7,771 bases of DNA. Source: Alphaproteobacteria bacterium (GTDB lineage Bacteria > Pseudomonadota > Alphaproteobacteria > Rhodospirillales > Rhodospirillaceae). The notes under the pieces were generated by a model. That model saw only the letters and a list, made by a program, of their open reading frames with translations. It was not told the origin of the DNA and made no database searches. How positions within the stretch are numbered: position 1 is the first letter of the stretch; every line of letters starts with the position of its first letter. Location of the stretch: assembly GCA_015228695.1 (NCBI GenBank), contig JADGDA010000112.1:1-7771 (forward strand). The letters are read 5' to 3'. The translations under genes and the position numbers were made by a program. Below are positions 1-5,970 of the stretch, in pieces.

Positions 1-27
1 AGGGTTCGATTCCCTTCACCCGCTCCA
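1..27 (+). tRNA. 3' end of a tRNA gene (probably tRNA-Gly), element attachment site
   Basis: This is the last 27 bases of a tRNA cut by the window start. Visible parts are a T-loop with TTCGATT (5-11), the 3' half of the T stem CCCTT (12-16), the 3' acceptor strand CACCCGC (17-23), discriminator T24 and an encoded CCA (25-27). The matching 5' acceptor strand would be GCGGGTG, as in bacterial tRNA-Gly genes; from memory the T-arm resembles the Gly(CCC) isoacceptor, but the anticodon lies outside the window. Because an integrase gene follows within 170 bases, this end is probably also the attachment site (attL or attR) of the element. The exact core cannot be set without the other element end. 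Confidence 0.85.
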
Positions 28-63
28 ACAAAATCAAGCACTTAGCGATAGACGCCTCCCTTA

Positions 64-108
64 TTTGGGACAAAATGGGACAGCGATCCTACGAATCGGT
101 GTCCCAAA
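64..108. repeat. TGGGACA repeats beside the tRNA end, candidate integrase arm or excisionase sites
   Basis: TGGGACA occurs at 66-72 and again at 76-82, one helical turn (10 bp) apart. An inverted copy, TGTCCCA, lies at 100-106. The outer pair extends to a perfect 9-bp inverted repeat, TTTGGGACA (64-72) with TGTCCCAAA (100-108). Tyrosine recombinases of the lambda class bind short repeated arm-type sites near the core, and excisionases bind there too, so position and spacing fit such a role. The binding function is inferred. The AT-rich stretch 105-135 probably also holds the integrase promoter, but I see no convincing -35/-10 pair. Confidence 0.5.
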
Positions 109-191
109 AAATCGCCGAAAACCGAAATTTACCCTCCGGACGTGCCTGACCAAGCGCGCCAGTATCTGCCTCGCCGAACGCGAGGAGAGAC

Positions 192-1301
192 ATGGCGACG
201 ATCGAAGACCGTGGAGATTTCCAGTACCGGGTCAAGATCCGGCGGAAGGGCGTGAGCCGGACGAGAACCTTCGAGACCTACAAGGAGGCCGAGGAATGGG
301 CGCTCCGAATGGAGGGCAAGATCGTCGGTCGGGACTACGTCGACGATCGCAGGACCCGGGACACCAGCCTCGAAACGGCCCTGCTTTGGTACTTGGACCA
401 CATCGCCCCCATCGATCGGACGACGGGGAAGCGGAAGTGCAGGTCCCAGCACATCAAGAACTAGGTCAGCCATGCGAGATACTGGCTCGCCGACGACCCG
501 ACGAACTGCGGGTTCCGGGCGTGGTCGCTGTCTTCGATCCTACCGTGGGACTTGCTGGAATGGCGCCGCGACGTTTTTGACGAGGACAACGCCGAGCACG
601 GCGACGCGAAGGGTCCCGAAGCCGTCTGCTCGCCGCAGACCGCACTCCACCGACTCAATTTGATCAGCTGCCTGTATAAGGCGTGGAGGCTGGCCTTTCC
701 CAACTCCGTCACCAACCCCGTCATCGAGGGCGTGCGTCCCTCGATCGGCAACGGGCGCAACCGTCGTCTCAGGACTCTTGAGGACGACGGCGTCGACGAA
801 GAGAAGAAGCTTTACGACGCGGCGGCCACGTCGTCGAGGCCCTGGCTCAAGCCGGCCGTCGTTCTCGCGGTCGAGACATGCATGCGCCAGGCGGAACTCG
901 CCGGGCTGGAGTGGAACAGAGTCTGGCTGGAGGGGGACAGCCCCTACGCGTTCCTCAACCGCACCAAGAACGACCGGTCGCGAAGCGTCCCCCTCTCCAC
1001 CAGGGCCGTGGCCGCGTTCCGGGAGCTGCTGCCTCCGGACGGCGTGAAGTCCAAGTCGGGGAAGGTCTTCCCCGTGGAGACGCCGAGGGCCTTCGGCCAT
1101 GCATTCCGGGACGTTGTCAAGGATGAGGAGTTCCCTGACCTCAGGTGGCACGACCTCCGCCACGAGGCGATCTCAAGGCTCTTCGAGAGGACCGACCTGC
1201 GCGAGGTGGAGATCATGAGCATCTCCGGACACCTAAGGCACGAGATGGTCATCAGGTACACCCATCTTAGGACCCGCAGGCTGGCCAAGGCGTTGGGGTA
1301 A
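192..1301 (+). pseudogene. int: Tyrosine recombinase/integrase interrupted by one in-frame TAG
   Basis: The enzyme would catalyse site-specific integration and excision at the flanking tRNA end. The ATG at 192 follows a good GAGGAGA ribosome site. A 369-codon frame is broken only by TAG at 462-464 (codon 91); on both sides the same frame reads as integrase, and there is no frameshift. Residues 1-60 look like an arm-binding domain (QYRVKIRRKG, TFETYKEAEEWA). The catalytic set is intact: Arg232 (TCMRQAEL), Lys259 (NRTKN), His320/Arg323 (WHDLRH), His347 (SGH) and Tyr356 (RYTHL). The next plausible in-frame start is TTG 552, which would give a 249-residue fragment lacking the arm domain and part of the core-binding domain. 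The gene may be a recent pseudogene, may need amber readthrough, or may carry a sequencing error. It converges on the partition operon with a 4-bp gap, leaving no room for a terminator. Confidence 0.88.
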
Positions 1302-1305
1302 TCGG

Positions 1306-1572
1306 TCAGTCCTTCTTCCGCTTGGCGGTGCCGGGGTTCGACACAGGCTGCTGACCCCACTCCAGCATCAAGTTGTTCACCGCCAGGACGAGTGCGTCCT
1401 GAATTGAAAGGTTCCGTTCGTCAGCTTGGCATCGGATCCTTTTAGCGTCCTTCGAGGCCAACCGGACCTGCAGGTGCCTGAAGGTGCCGTCGTCGGGCTG
1501 ATCGAGCAGCCGCTCGCAATCGGACTTGGCCTTCGCCTTCTCCAGGAACCCCTTGAACATCCCTTCGGTCAT
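1306..1572 (-). CDS. Small ribbon-helix-helix DNA-binding protein, ParG-like partition partner
   Basis: This 88-residue protein is translated from an ATG that overlaps the ParA stop codon (ATGA, 1569-1572), so it is probably translationally coupled to parA; GGAGAGG just upstream serves as ribosome site. Residues 1-30 are a charged, flexible-looking tail. Residues 32-39 (RHLQVRLA) form a likely beta strand, followed by predicted helices at about 40-54 and 57-72, which is the ribbon-helix-helix layout. The C terminus is basic (AKRKKD). In ParF-ParG-type plasmid partition, a small RHH protein of about this size follows a small ParA, binds centromere repeats and represses its own operon. I infer the same role here. 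Other RHH regulators such as antitoxins cannot be excluded from the fold alone, but the parA partner argues for partition. Confidence 0.7.
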   Translation of the reverse strand: MTEGMFKGFLEKAKAKSDCERLLDQPDDGTFRHLQVRLASKDAKRIRCQADERNLSIQDALVLAVNNLMLEWGQQPVSNPGTAKRKKD

Positions 1573-2198
1573 CGGCCCTCTCCATCCAGCATCTTGATCA
1601 CCGCCTCGCAGATCGCGCGCGTCTCGTTCGCGGCCTCGCCGCGGGGTTCCAACTCCGTCGGGGACAGACCACGGGCCGCCGCGTATTGCCACGCCATCCG
1701 GCGACAAACCGCGAGGAGTTGCAGCCCCATCGCCGCGACGGCAGCCTGGGCCTCCCGAAGGCCGACCGTGTTCGGCGTCACCGAATTGAGGATGGCGAGG
1801 GCGGGCTTCCGGGACTGCACGACCCCTTCCAATTGGGAGGCAAGCGCGTGCAGGTCGAAGGCGGACGGCAGGGCCGGCATCAGCACCACGTCCGCGAACG
1901 CCAACGCTCCCGCCACCGCGGCATCGTTGTGCGGGGGCGTGTCCACGATGGTCATGGCGACGCCGCGGGCACGCAACCCGCCGAGGACCTCTCCCAGGTT
2001 GGCAGGCTTGGCCACGACCACCTCCACAGAGGCCCGATCGGCCGGCCGCGAACTGCCCCACGCGGAGGCGGAACCTTGGGGGTCGAGATCGACGATGGCC
2101 GACGGCACCCCACCGGTCGCGAATGTCCCCGCAAGGGCGGTCGCGACCGTGCTCTTGCCTGAGCCCCCCTTGCGGCTCACCACTGACACCACCTTCAT
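1569..2198 (-). CDS. parA: ParA-family partition ATPase (small, ParF-like)
   Basis: A 209-residue ATPase starting at ATG 2198 behind a GGGAGG ribosome site. It has the deviant Walker A box KGGSGKST (residues 10-17, with the signature Lys10), Walker A' DLDPQ (37-41) and Walker B IVDTPP (84-89). It lacks the N-terminal helix-turn-helix extension of P1/F-type ParA, and its length is close to that of ParF of plasmid TP228. Such ATPases bind the nucleoid in their ATP form and move DNA tagged by a centromere-binding protein; here the partner is the RHH gene that overlaps its stop. An array of 8-bp-spaced CCATG boxes lies 31-62 bases upstream, a position that suits both autorepression and a centromere. 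Partition genes in an integrated element suggest it also exists as a circle or descends from a plasmid. Confidence 0.9.
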   Translation of the reverse strand: MKVVSVVSRKGGSGKSTVATALAGTFATGGVPSAIVDLDPQGSASAWGSSRPADRASVEVVVAKPANLGEVLGGLRARGVAMTIVDTPPHNDAAVAGALAFADVVLMPALPSAFDLHALASQLEGVVQSRKPALAILNSVTPNTVGLREAQAAVAAMGLQLLAVCRRMAWQYAAARGLSPTELEPRGEAANETRAICEAVIKMLDGEGR

Positions 2199-2228
2199 AG
2201 ACGCCTCCCGCCTGCCTCACTCAAGGAT

Positions 2229-2260
2229 CCATGAACCCATGGCTCCATGAATTCATCCTG
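2229..2260. promoter_or_regulatory. 8-bp-period CCATG array upstream of parA, candidate centromere/operator
   Basis: CCATG starts at 2229, 2237 and 2245, exactly 8 bp apart, and a degenerate fourth unit (TCATC) starts at 2253. The array lies in the 180-bp gap between the divergent parA (start 2198) and the plus-strand gene at 2379. ParG-type and omega-type RHH proteins bind arrays of short boxes repeated every 7 or 8 bp, so this is the expected kind of target for the RHH protein encoded here. Binding is inferred. The rest of the gap (2261-2378) has a TTGACG at 2320-2325 without a convincing -10 partner, and nothing else I can name. Confidence 0.6.
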
Positions 2261-2378
2261 GCGCGCTCGATTACCCGGCGTCAGCTCCTAAAGCTTTGGT
2301 TTTGGCCGATGTTTTCGCGTTGACGTCTCCCGTGGGTCCCTGCAGGCTGGTGCCAACTTGCACACACAAGGGGATGCC

Positions 2379-2894
2379 ATGCCTGAGCGTGCGTCCGTAC
2401 CCCGCATCCTGACCGGAGCCTTCTTCGGCCGCGGCTGGCTGTCCCCGCCTCCGCCTTGGGGCTACCTGATGACCAGCACGGCGGCCCGGCTCGCCTACTT
2501 CACGCCTGACCACGTCGCTCCGGACGCGATCCTGATGATGCTGTTGGACACCGCCCAGGTGGCCCGGTCGGCCGCCCTTTACGCCGAGATCGCCCGCCGC
2601 CTCGCTGCACGTGGCTGCCCCAGGGACGTCACCTTGCTTTGGACTTGGTGCGCGGCGGCGGACGGAGATCTCCTCTCGCAGCGTAGGATTGCTCGCGAAC
2701 TCAACGCCGAGGCCGAGGCCCCCGATCCCCGCATTCGTCCCGATGCGGCGACGTCCCTCGCGGCGGAATGGAAGGCGTTGGCCGGGAGCCGTTCTTGGCT
2801 GGAGATGTCGTCCCCTGTGTTTGATGAAGACCCATTCCCGGAGCCGCATTTCGAATTAGCGTCCGTCCCGATGTCTCTGCCACACCTGATTTGA
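2379..2894 (+). CDS. Hypothetical protein, 171 residues
   Basis: I do not recognise this protein. The ATG at 2379 is chosen because AAGGGG (2368-2373) sits at ribosome-site distance; a TTG 21 bases upstream in the same frame has no better site. The protein is soluble-looking, with no signal peptide or membrane segment. A Pro-rich patch (PPPPWG) lies near residue 25, a helical region rich in Ala and Arg spans about 40-80 (AALYAEIARRLAARG), and the tail is acidic and Pro-rich (FDEDPFPEPHFE). Its stop is 12 bases before the next gene, so the two are probably co-transcribed. Codon use (strong GC preference at third positions) matches the neighbours and supports a real gene. Confidence 0.6.
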   Translation: MPERASVPRILTGAFFGRGWLSPPPPWGYLMTSTAARLAYFTPDHVAPDAILMMLLDTAQVARSAALYAEIARRLAARGCPRDVTLLWTWCAAADGDLLSQRRIARELNAEAEAPDPRIRPDAATSLAAEWKALAGSRSWLEMSSPVFDEDPFPEPHFELASVPMSLPHLI

Positions 2895-2906
2895 GCGGAG
2901 GGAAGG

Positions 2907-3713
2907 ATGGGCACGCCGATCTTCGTGCAGGCCAAAGCCGAGGCCGCGGCCGAGCAGGCTCTCAAACTGGTCCGCGAGCGTGGCGGGTGGATCTCCACTC
3001 CGGGCGGCCGGGTGCGAGGCTGCGAGGCAGATGGCGTGCTTGTGGAGCTTCACACTCCTTTCGCCGGCAATATTGCCGTGTCCGACCTGCACCGCTACCA
3101 AGCGGCCCTCGACGGCAGGGACCTTCCTGACGGCGTGTCTACGCTGGTCGTTAAGGACGGTTGGAACTCCCCCGCCTTGATCGCCGTCCTTGACGAACGG
3201 ATGCGCCTGGCAGGAGTAGCCCGCTTCCGTGAAGGGGACTGGGTCCATGACGTGGCTTCGGCCATGTCCGGGCGTCCCGCATACGTTCACCGCGACGATG
3301 CCGACGACGTCGTCACGGCCATCGCCACCATGAAGCTGTTGGCGACTCGCTTGTGGGGAGACGACGCTCGGTTGGTCTTCCTTGGGGTGGTGATGGGTAT
3401 CCGCTCTTTGTGGGTCCATTCCTCCCTGTTGCCGCTTGTCCTCGCCGAAGTCGAGCCCGGAGGGTTGGAGATCGATGTGGGAGCCACCCTGACAGGCGTT
3501 TGCGTCAAACGGCTGGAGATCCGCAACCCGAAGACCTTCGAGAACCGCTTGCGGCGGCTTTTCGGAGGCTGGCACGTCTACCGTGGCGACCGTGTCCCCG
3601 AGGTCGGCGTCGAGCTGGACGGAGGCCGCGAGCGGCTGGAGGGCGAAATGCTCAGGCTGGGGATCGGCGACTTGGCCGAGCTTGAGGTGCGGGTCGCGAT
3701 GGCGGCCCATTAG
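2907..3713 (+). CDS. Hypothetical protein, 268 residues
   Basis: I do not recognise this protein. It starts at ATG 2907 behind a strong GGAGGG (2897-2902) and lies 12 bases after the previous gene, so it is probably in the same operon. The sequence looks like a folded cytoplasmic protein: an Ala/Glu-rich N-terminal helix (residues 9-24), a beta-rich part (GRVRGCEADGVLVELHTPF), a moderately hydrophobic helix region around 155-180 (LVFLGVVMGIRSLWVHSSLLPLVLA, given here only as its position and character) and a charged C-terminal third. The hydrophobic part contains Arg, Trp and His and is more like a protein core than a membrane span. No catalytic motif stands out. A 54-bp gap separates it from the next gene. 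Confidence 0.62.
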   Translation: MGTPIFVQAKAEAAAEQALKLVRERGGWISTPGGRVRGCEADGVLVELHTPFAGNIAVSDLHRYQAALDGRDLPDGVSTLVVKDGWNSPALIAVLDERMRLAGVARFREGDWVHDVASAMSGRPAYVHRDDADDVVTAIATMKLLATRLWGDDARLVFLGVVMGIRSLWVHSSLLPLVLAEVEPGGLEIDVGATLTGVCVKRLEIRNPKTFENRLRRLFGGWHVYRGDRVPEVGVELDGGRERLEGEMLRLGIGDLAELEVRVAMAAH

Positions 3714-3767
3714 GGTTGCCGCCTGCGGGCGTCCGCGCTCATATCGGGAGGCATTCCCGAGGGCGAG

Positions 3768-4169
3768 ATGGAACCGGACGAAATCGACATGACGATCGCC
3801 TTCGTGGCAGCGGTTTCCGCCGTGGGGCGTGCCGGCTGCGAGTGGGAGGCCTATTCGGGGTCGGACGAGGGGCACCGTTACCTGGCTCTCGGGTTCGGGA
3901 ACGACACGGCGAGCGGGGAGCTGCGGGTCTACCACCCGGGCTGCGTCCGAATCGGCGCCGGGTTGTCGAGCGGGGCGAGATTTTCGGGCGAGTACGCGAC
4001 CATCGACGCCGGATGCCTCGCGCTGACGCTCCTCGTCTTCGGCGCCGCGTGCGAGATCGATCCGGATTGGAGGGCACCCACGGAACAGGACTTCACGGAG
4101 GCCGTGCGCTCCGAGGCCGTGCGGATCAGCCTGAGGGAACTTCAGGGGATTCGGGTGCCAGGGATGTGA
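3768..4169 (+). CDS. Hypothetical protein, 133 residues, 3' end duplicated downstream
   Basis: I do not recognise this small acidic protein. ATG 3768 has GAGGG (3759-3763) close upstream; an in-frame ATG at 3789 is an alternative. A 6-bp inverted repeat (3744-3749 with 3755-3760, loop GGCAT) lies right before the ribosome site and could affect its exposure. The protein has a Gly-rich beta-like middle (YLALGFGNDTASGELRVY) and a hydrophobic stretch near 80-95 (CLALTLLVFGAAC). Its last 21 codons, stop codon and following hairpin recur 914-917 bases downstream at 5022-5113, where the rest of the gene is absent. It is probably the last gene of the 2379-4169 run. Confidence 0.55.
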   Translation: MEPDEIDMTIAFVAAVSAVGRAGCEWEAYSGSDEGHRYLALGFGNDTASGELRVYHPGCVRIGAGLSSGARFSGEYATIDAGCLALTLLVFGAACEIDPDWRAPTEQDFTEAVRSEAVRISLRELQGIRVPGM

Positions 4170-4198
4170 ACGGAGCCGGCCCCGGGGCTGGGTTTCCC
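4105..4198 (+). repeat. Direct repeat copy A: 3' end of the 3768 gene plus hairpin
   Basis: This copy pairs with 5022-5113. The first 31 bases (4105-4135 and 5022-5052) are identical. The remainder matches well with scattered substitutions, a 3-base gap near the stop codon and a 1-base indel after the hairpin. Both copies keep the reading frame ending in SEAVRISLR..LQGI and a TGA stop. Copy A is attached to a full gene, so it is the likely parent. Confidence 0.9.
4176..4195 (+). terminator. Possible Rho-independent terminator after the 3768 gene
   Basis: CCGGCC (4176-4181) pairs with GGCTGG (4186-4191) around loop CCGG, six pairs including one G-U. A short T run (4193-4195) follows, 7 bases after the TGA stop. 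The T tract is weak. The same structure is kept in repeat copy B with a changed loop, which mildly supports function. Confidence 0.4.
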
Positions 4199-4279
4199 TT
4201 CAAAATCGGCGTCACCCCGCCGCCATTGAAGATAGAGCGACATGGGTCAGCGTCAGTCGTACTTGGGCGGTTCGTCCCA

Positions 4280-4897
4280 CTACGGCTTCCTAATCGGCAA
4301 TCTAGCCTCCGCTTTGTCGATACCGGTGCTGATGCCGTTCTCGAAAAATTTCGAGTGCTTTTCGCCGGTTTTCAGGTTCAGGACAGTGACGGCGGGTTGT
4401 CCGTCGGCAGCGTGCAGTTTCCCGCCAACGTATCGGCTGTAGGTGAGCCTCTCACCGTCGAGCTGGAGCCGGTCCAGCGCTCTTCCTTCGGATGCGAGAA
4501 GTTTTTCATACTGAGCAAAGTCGCCCGGACTCATGACCCGAGGGGAGGCTTCGGTAGGGTCGCGAACGATCCACACGCCCCTTCCATTTCGGTATGCGCT
4601 GATCTCAGCCGCCTTCTGCTGGAGTTCAGCGATGAACTCGTCTGGGATATCGCGTCGGGCCGCCGCCCTGATCGTGCCAATGATATCTTTCCAAGTGACA
4701 TAGAGCGCACCGACAACGGCGCCCCCGGCGACGCTCTCGCCGGCTCCGATGGGCGTGTAGCTAAGGAAATGGGCCACATTTAAAACCGTACAGCCGATGA
4801 ACGACGATTGGATCAACCGCCAGATCATTTCCTGACGCTCCTCAACTTCCTTTTTCTGAATGGCGAGCGCCAAATCCTGGGTGCTGAGGGTGGTCAC
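4280..4897 (-). CDS. Predicted two-helix membrane protein, unknown function
   Basis: A 205-residue protein on the opposite strand from its neighbours. The GTG start at 4897 is preceded by AAGGAG with a 6-base spacer, a convincing start. Residues 7-24 are a charged, coiled-coil-like helix (AIQKKEVEERQEM). Two hydrophobic segments follow, at about 25-46 (IGCTVLNVAHFLSY) and 50-69 (SVAGGAVVGALYVTW), then a soluble C-terminal domain of about 130 residues. I see no known motif and do not recognise the family. The gene has lower GC (about 57% in the lines I counted, against roughly 65% around it) and lies between two copies of a direct repeat, both signs of separate acquisition. Small membrane proteins in such cargo can be exclusion or defence effectors, but that is only a possibility here. 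Confidence 0.68.
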   Translation of the reverse strand: MTTLSTQDLALAIQKKEVEERQEMIWRLIQSSFIGCTVLNVAHFLSYTPIGAGESVAGGAVVGALYVTWKDIIGTIRAAARRDIPDEFIAELQQKAAEISAYRNGRGVWIVRDPTEASPRVMSPGDFAQYEKLLASEGRALDRLQLDGERLTYSRYVGGKLHAADGQPAVTVLNLKTGEKHSKFFENGISTGIDKAEARLPIRKP

Positions 4898-4960
4898 GAT
4901 ATTCTCCTTGATCGACGTAATTCAAACCAAGGTGCCCCCTAACATTGCAAGGGACTAGGC

Positions 4961-5005
4961 GTGACGAGGACGCAAGCGTCACCGGGACGATTCCAACCGT
5001 CCTGG
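4961..5005. repeat. Two adjacent GC-rich inverted repeats in the 4898-5162 gap
   Basis: The 265-bp gap between the divergent membrane-protein and phosphoesterase genes holds two potential hairpins and repeat copy B. GACGC (4969-4973) and GCGTC (4976-4980) are separated by two bases; alternatively GTGACG (4961-4966) pairs with CGTCAC (4977-4982). Next, 4982-4989 pairs with 4998-5005 (8 pairs, one G-U, 8-base loop). No T run follows, so these are poor terminators. Their role is unknown. Confidence 0.4.
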
Positions 5006-5021
5006 ACCCTGCGGACATCAT

Positions 5022-5113
5022 TGCGCTCCGAGGCCGTGCGGATCAGCCTGAGAGGGCTTCAGGGGATATGGGTGCGGAAGTGAACGTAGCCGGCCCCAGG
5101 GCTGGGCTTTCCC
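5022..5113 (+). repeat. Direct repeat copy B: orphan 3' fragment of the 3768 gene
   Basis: This is the second copy of 4105-4198. In the parental frame it still encodes the C-terminal residues SEAVRISLRGLQGIWVRK and ends at TGA 5081-5083. Upstream of 5022 the similarity to the 3768 gene stops abruptly, so this is a gene remnant and not a second full gene. Together with copy A it brackets the minus-strand membrane-protein gene. Confidence 0.85.
5090..5110 (+). terminator. Hairpin in repeat copy B, relic or working terminator
   Basis: CCGGCC (5090-5095) pairs with GGCTGG (5100-5105) around loop CCAG, followed by GC and TTT (5108-5110). It is the counterpart of the hairpin at 4176-4191. It lies 53 bases before the phosphoesterase start and could insulate that gene from upstream transcription. 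Confidence 0.3.
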
Positions 5114-5162
5114 GCCAGACGCGCTAGAATCCCCCCTGTCCGCAGCCACCCCCGCAAGGCCC

Positions 5163-5942
5163 ATGCCCCGCATCGCCGTGTATTCCGACCTGCACCTTGA
5201 ATTCGGCCCGTGGGTCCCACCCAAGACGGGTGCGGACTTCACCGTGCTGGCGGGGGACGTCTACACCAAGAACCGATGCCTGCCCGCCTCCGTGGGGGAT
5301 GCCCGCGAAACCTTCGGATGCCCGGTCGTAGCCGTGCTCGGAAATCACGAGCACTACGGCGGCAAAGTCGAATCCACACTGGAGAAGACCCGTCCCGCCG
5401 CCGAGCGTCTTGGGGTCACCCTGCTGGAGCGGCAGGAGACGATCGTCGCGGGCGTCCGGGTGCTGGGGTGCACCCTCTGGACCGACTTCCGCCTGTTCGC
5501 CGGCGACGACGACAGCCGCATGAAGCTGGATGCCGCCCGTTGCGCCGACGGCATGACGGATTTCCGCATCATTCGGGTGGCAGAAGACGGCTACCGTCGC
5601 TTCAGGCCCAAGGACGCGGGGGTGATCCACCAAACTTCGGTCGCCTGGCTCCGAGAACGGCTGGCCGTCCCGTTCGACGGTCCGACAGTGGTCGTGACCC
5701 ACCATGCCCCGTCACGGAGGTCTGTCCCCGCCAAGTACGCAGAGGACACGCTGTCGGCGGCCTACGCGTCGAACCTCGACTGGCTCATCGAGCAGACCCA
5801 GCCCGCACTTTGGGTGCATGGGCACGTCCACGACAGCTTCGACTACATGATCGGCTCGACGAGGGTCGTGTGCAACCCGAGGGGATACCTGCCTTCCGAG
5901 CCGAACCCGCGGTTCCGCGAGGACCTCGTCATCGAGGTCTGA
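5163..5942 (+). CDS. Calcineurin-like metallophosphoesterase
   Basis: A 259-residue enzyme of the two-metal phosphoesterase superfamily. The metal-binding motifs are all present in order: D9-x-H11 in SDLHLEF, G31-D32 in LAGDVY, G60-N61-H62-E63, H180-H181 in VVTHHAP, and G220-H221-x-H223 in VHGHVH. Known members hydrolyse phosphomonoesters, phosphodiesters or nucleic acids; the substrate cannot be read from the sequence. There is no signal peptide, so it acts in the cytoplasm. ATG 5163 begins the conserved motif region directly and has a weak AAGG site just upstream. TAGAAT at 5125-5130 could be its -10, but no -35 is evident. It appears to be a single-gene unit: repeat copy B lies upstream and a 241-bp gap follows. 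Related enzymes occur as chromosomal housekeeping genes and as mobile-element cargo. Confidence 0.9.
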   Translation: MPRIAVYSDLHLEFGPWVPPKTGADFTVLAGDVYTKNRCLPASVGDARETFGCPVVAVLGNHEHYGGKVESTLEKTRPAAERLGVTLLERQETIVAGVRVLGCTLWTDFRLFAGDDDSRMKLDAARCADGMTDFRIIRVAEDGYRRFRPKDAGVIHQTSVAWLRERLAVPFDGPTVVVTHHAPSRRSVPAKYAEDTLSAAYASNLDWLIEQTQPALWVHGHVHDSFDYMIGSTRVVCNPRGYLPSEPNPRFREDLVIEV

Positions 5943-5970
5943 TGGGCCGTGCCAAATTGCTGGGGCACGT

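Noticed and set aside
65..580. Open frame overlapping the integrase start
   Set aside because: It is Arg/Gly-rich out-of-frame sequence over the clearly homologous integrase frame; the integrase start at 192 has the ribosome site.
1306..1572. RHH gene as an antitoxin of a toxin-antitoxin pair
   Set aside because: The coupled partner is a ParA ATPase, and no small toxin-like gene is adjacent.
1306..2220. 304-codon open frame covering both minus-strand partition genes
   Set aside because: Only its last 88 codons are real (the RHH protein). The rest is an out-of-frame reading of parA, rich in Arg and Gly.
1426..2250. Long plus-strand open frame opposite parA
   Set aside because: It is antisense to a gene with intact Walker motifs and arises from high third-position GC.
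2229..2260. CRISPR-like or microsatellite repeat
   Set aside because: Units are 8 bp with no spacers of CRISPR length, and the period with conserved 5-bp boxes fits a protein-binding array better.
2320..2348. Promoter with TTGACG -35 for the 2379 gene
   Set aside because: The sequence 17 bases downstream matches the -10 consensus at only two positions.
2856..3935. 359-codon minus-strand open frame
   Set aside because: It is antisense to the 2907 and 3768 genes, has low-complexity His/Gln/Pro-rich composition, and has no ribosome site as good as those of the plus-strand genes.
3716..4783. 355-codon plus-strand open frame
   Set aside because: It crosses an out-of-frame reading of the 3768 gene and the antisense of the membrane-protein gene; composition changes midway as expected for a chance open frame.
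4945..5127. Small open frame covering repeat copy B
   Set aside because: It is not in the frame of the parental gene; the parental frame here is only a C-terminal remnant without a start.
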